Assembly (NCBI RefSeq): GCF_017315705.1
Contig: NZ_JAFLRF010000001.1
Location: 328,394-392,393, forward strand
Source of the DNA: Trinickia mobilis
GTDB taxonomy: Bacteria; Pseudomonadota; Gammaproteobacteria; Burkholderiales; Burkholderiaceae
DNA length: 64,000 nucleotides
Direction of reading: 5' to 3'
How positions within the stretch are numbered: the stretch's first letter is position 1; every line of letters begins with the position of its first letter. The translations under genes were made by a program, and so were the position numbers. The notes beneath the pieces were generated by a model, which was not told the DNA's origin, did no database searches, and was given only the letters and a program-made list of their open reading frames with translations. Below, piece after piece: positions 62,540 to 64,000 of this stretch.

Positions 62540-63727
62540 CTACTGCCCGAGATACCGCTCCACAAGCCGCGCCCAAAACGCCGCGCCGACCGGCAGATTG
62601 CGATCGTTGAAGTCGTAGTTCGGATTGTGGACCATGCACCCGTCCTCGCCCACGCCGTTGCCCAGCCGCAAGAACGTGCCAGGCCGCTTTTGCAGCATGA
62701 ATGCGAAGTCCTCGCTGCCCATCAGGGTGTCCGCGCTCGCCACGACGTTCTCGCTGCCCACCAGCTCGCGCGCAACCTCGATGGCGAACTCCGTCTCCGC
62801 ATCCGAGTTGACGACGACCGGATAGCCTTCGATGTACTCGACCAGGGCCTTCGCGCCGTAGCTCGCCGCCTGCGCCGCTACGAGTTCGTGCACACGGCGC
62901 TTGAGCAGTTCGCGCACCTCGGGGCTGAACGAGCGGATGCTCAGCTCCAGCTTCGCCGTGCTCGAAATCACGTTGTTCGCGGTGCCCGCATGCATCGAGC
63001 CGATCGTGACCACGGCTGGCTGCGCCGGGTCGACGTTGCGCGCGACGATGGTCTGCAGCGCCATCACGATGCTTGCGGCCACAACGACCGGGTCCACCGT
63101 CAGATGCGGCCGCGCCGCATGTCCGCCGACGCCTTCGATCGTGATGATCGCCTTGTCTCCCGCCGACATGAACGGGCCCTTGCGGAACAGGAACACGCCC
63201 GGCTCGGCGCCCGGGTGATTGTGCACGCCGAACACGGCGTCGCACGGAAAGCGCTCGAAGAGGCCGTCTTCGATCATCTTTTTCGCGCCGCTATCGACGC
63301 CGCTCTCCTCCGCCGGCTGGAAATACAGATGCACGGTGCCGGAAAAGCGCTTGGTTGCGGCGAGGTGCTGTGCGGCGCCGAGCAGCATCGTCGTGTGGCC
63401 GTCGTGGCCGCACGCGTGCATCTTGCCGTGCGTCGCGCTCGCGTACGGCAGGCCGGTTTGCTCGACGATCGGCAGGGCATCCATGTCGGCGCGAATGCCG
63501 ATGCGGCGCGTGCCGTCGCCGGCCTTCAGCGTGCCGACCACGCCGGTTCGGCCGACGCCGCGCGTGACTTCCCAGCCCCATGCTTCCAGCTTGCTCGCGA
63601 CGAGCGCGGCCGTATCGACTTCTTCGTAGGCGAGTTCGGGATGCTGGTGGATGTGGTGGCGGATGTCGCGCAGGCCGGGCGCTGCGGCTTCGAGATCTTC
63701 GACTTGTGTCAAACGGATGTGGCTCAT
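62540..63727 (-). CDS. M20-family amidohydrolase (hippurate-hydrolase/IAA-amino-acid-hydrolase type)
   Basis: The start ATG 63727 has GGAG 6 nt upstream (395 aa). Motifs of the M20D group are LRDIRHHIHQHPELAYEE, IGIRADMDALPI, HACGHDGHTTMLLGAA (metal His/Asp and Cys), YFQPAEE (catalytic Glu) and a late MGSEDFAFM. A dimerisation domain lies at about 190-300. It cleaves N-acyl or N-aryl amino acids in the cytoplasm. Convergent with the export cluster; no operon partner visible. Confidence 0.9.
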   Translation of the reverse strand: MSHIRLTQVEDLEAAAPGLRDIRHHIHQHPELAYEEVDTAALVASKLEAWGWEVTRGVGRTGVVGTLKAGDGTRRIGIRADMDALPIVEQTGLPYASATHGKMHACGHDGHTTMLLGAAQHLAATKRFSGTVHLYFQPAEESGVDSGAKKMIEDGLFERFPCDAVFGVHNHPGAEPGVFLFRKGPFMSAGDKAIITIEGVGGHAARPHLTVDPVVVAASIVMALQTIVARNVDPAQPAVVTIGSMHAGTANNVISSTAKLELSIRSFSPEVRELLKRRVHELVAAQAASYGAKALVEYIEGYPVVVNSDAETEFAIEVARELVGSENVVASADTLMGSEDFAFMLQKRPGTFLRLGNGVGEDGCMVHNPNYDFNDRNLPVGAAFWARLVERYLGQ

Positions 63728-63857
63728 GATTCGCTCCGGTGTTGTCGGAAGCACGCTGCGGCGCGGGCGGCTGCGATGGCCCTTCGCTACGCCTGCAAAA
63801 AGCGAGTCCGCAGCCCAAGGCCTTGCCGTCGTCCGCGCCTCGCGGCCTAGCCGCGCA

Positions 63858-63998
63858 TCATGCCACGCAGCTCGCCGTTTGCGCGATTCCGCGCAGCACG
63901 TCGACGAACCGCTGCCCAGCCGTTTCGAGCGTTCCCGAATTGTCGATCGAAGCCAGCCGCACGCCTTCGGGCACCTGGAACGGCGCGTGCCGGGCAAG
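63858..63998 (-). CDS. phnN: Partial CDS: C-terminus of a PhnN-like ribose 1,5-bisphosphokinase
   Basis: Forty-six C-terminal codons before TGA at 63860-63858 are present; the gene continues beyond the window. The segment VRLASIDNSGTLETAGQRFVDVLR matches the (I)DNSGxLExAGxxLVxLLR end of PhnN proteins in Burkholderia relatives, which phosphorylate ribose 1,5-bisphosphate to PRPP in phosphonate use. The identification rests on this short motif only. Confidence 0.5.
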   Translation of the reverse strand, partial: LARHAPFQVPEGVRLASIDNSGTLETAGQRFVDVLRGIAQTASCVA

Positions 63999-64000
63999 GC

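Noticed and set aside
1-64000. CRISPR arrays, rRNA or tRNA genes, complete insertion sequences
   Set aside because: No spaced repeats, no cloverleaf with conserved TPsiC/anticodon features and no intact transposase were recognised by eye; a dedicated scan (tRNAscan, CRISPR finder, IS search) would be needed to exclude small ones.

Overview
The window looks like chromosomal DNA of a high-GC betaproteobacterium of the Burkholderia sensu lato group (Paraburkholderia/Burkholderia/Caballeronia-like). The evidence is a general Gram-negative porin, two DUF4148 secreted proteins, an flhDC flagellar master operon, a BpeEF-OprC-type RND operon with its llpE and LysR partner genes, a 180-kDa-class NAD-glutamate dehydrogenase, and Burkholderia-style GC-rich inverted repeats between genes. 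This is inferred from gene content and composition; no 16S rRNA or tRNA gene was seen.

Layout. 0-2.1 kb: end of a catabolic operon (alpha/beta hydrolase, Fe-dependent alcohol dehydrogenase/maleylacetate-reductase-like enzyme, start of a third gene). 2.4-2.7 kb: broken FUSC-family efflux gene. 2.8-8.4 kb: small lipoprotein, porin, a translationally coupled pair (response-regulator/flavin-reductase fusion plus a cyclic-nucleotide-binding-type histidine kinase), DUF4148 protein. 8.7-12.4 kb: NarL-type regulator facing a hybrid kinase, then a sigma-factor-like protein. 12.5-15.9 kb: a 1,136-aa GMC oxidoreductase/hydrolase fusion. 16.1-17.3 kb: flhDC with a clear promoter. 17.4-25.6 kb: llpE-bpeE-bpeF-oprC-like efflux operon and divergent bpeT-like LysR gene. 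25.8-35.0 kb: second DUF4148 gene, a 27-codon ORF, purine nucleoside permease, YbiO-type MscS channel, NAD-GDH.

35.5-43.7 kb is a PQQ neighbourhood: pqqABCDE, a TonB-dependent receptor and a PQQ-associated beta-propeller protein, interrupted at 41.4-42.6 kb by an AT-rich island of orphan ORFs. 43.8-51.6 kb: M14 peptidase/hydrolase pair, MocR regulator divergent from gabTD, Rieske oxygenase. 51.9-55.1 kb: glycine-zipper lipoprotein, pcaF and divergent pcaR. 55.3-62.5 kb: a same-strand export cluster made of an Atm1-like ABC exporter, a low-GC DUF1835/DUF3658 protein, and MacA-MacB-outer-membrane factor. 62.5-64 kb: M20 amidohydrolase and the 3' end of phnN.

The most interesting signals are the five-gene ABC/DUF1835-DUF3658/MacAB-OMF cluster; LlpE with Asp in place of the catalytic Ser; the GMC fusion carrying a ferredoxin-like Cys quartet and a Cys nucleophile; twin perfect dyads at the flhDC promoter; two DUF4148 genes that share promoter-hairpin spacing but have unrelated hairpin sequences; and a T6-tract frameshift in the AT-rich island.
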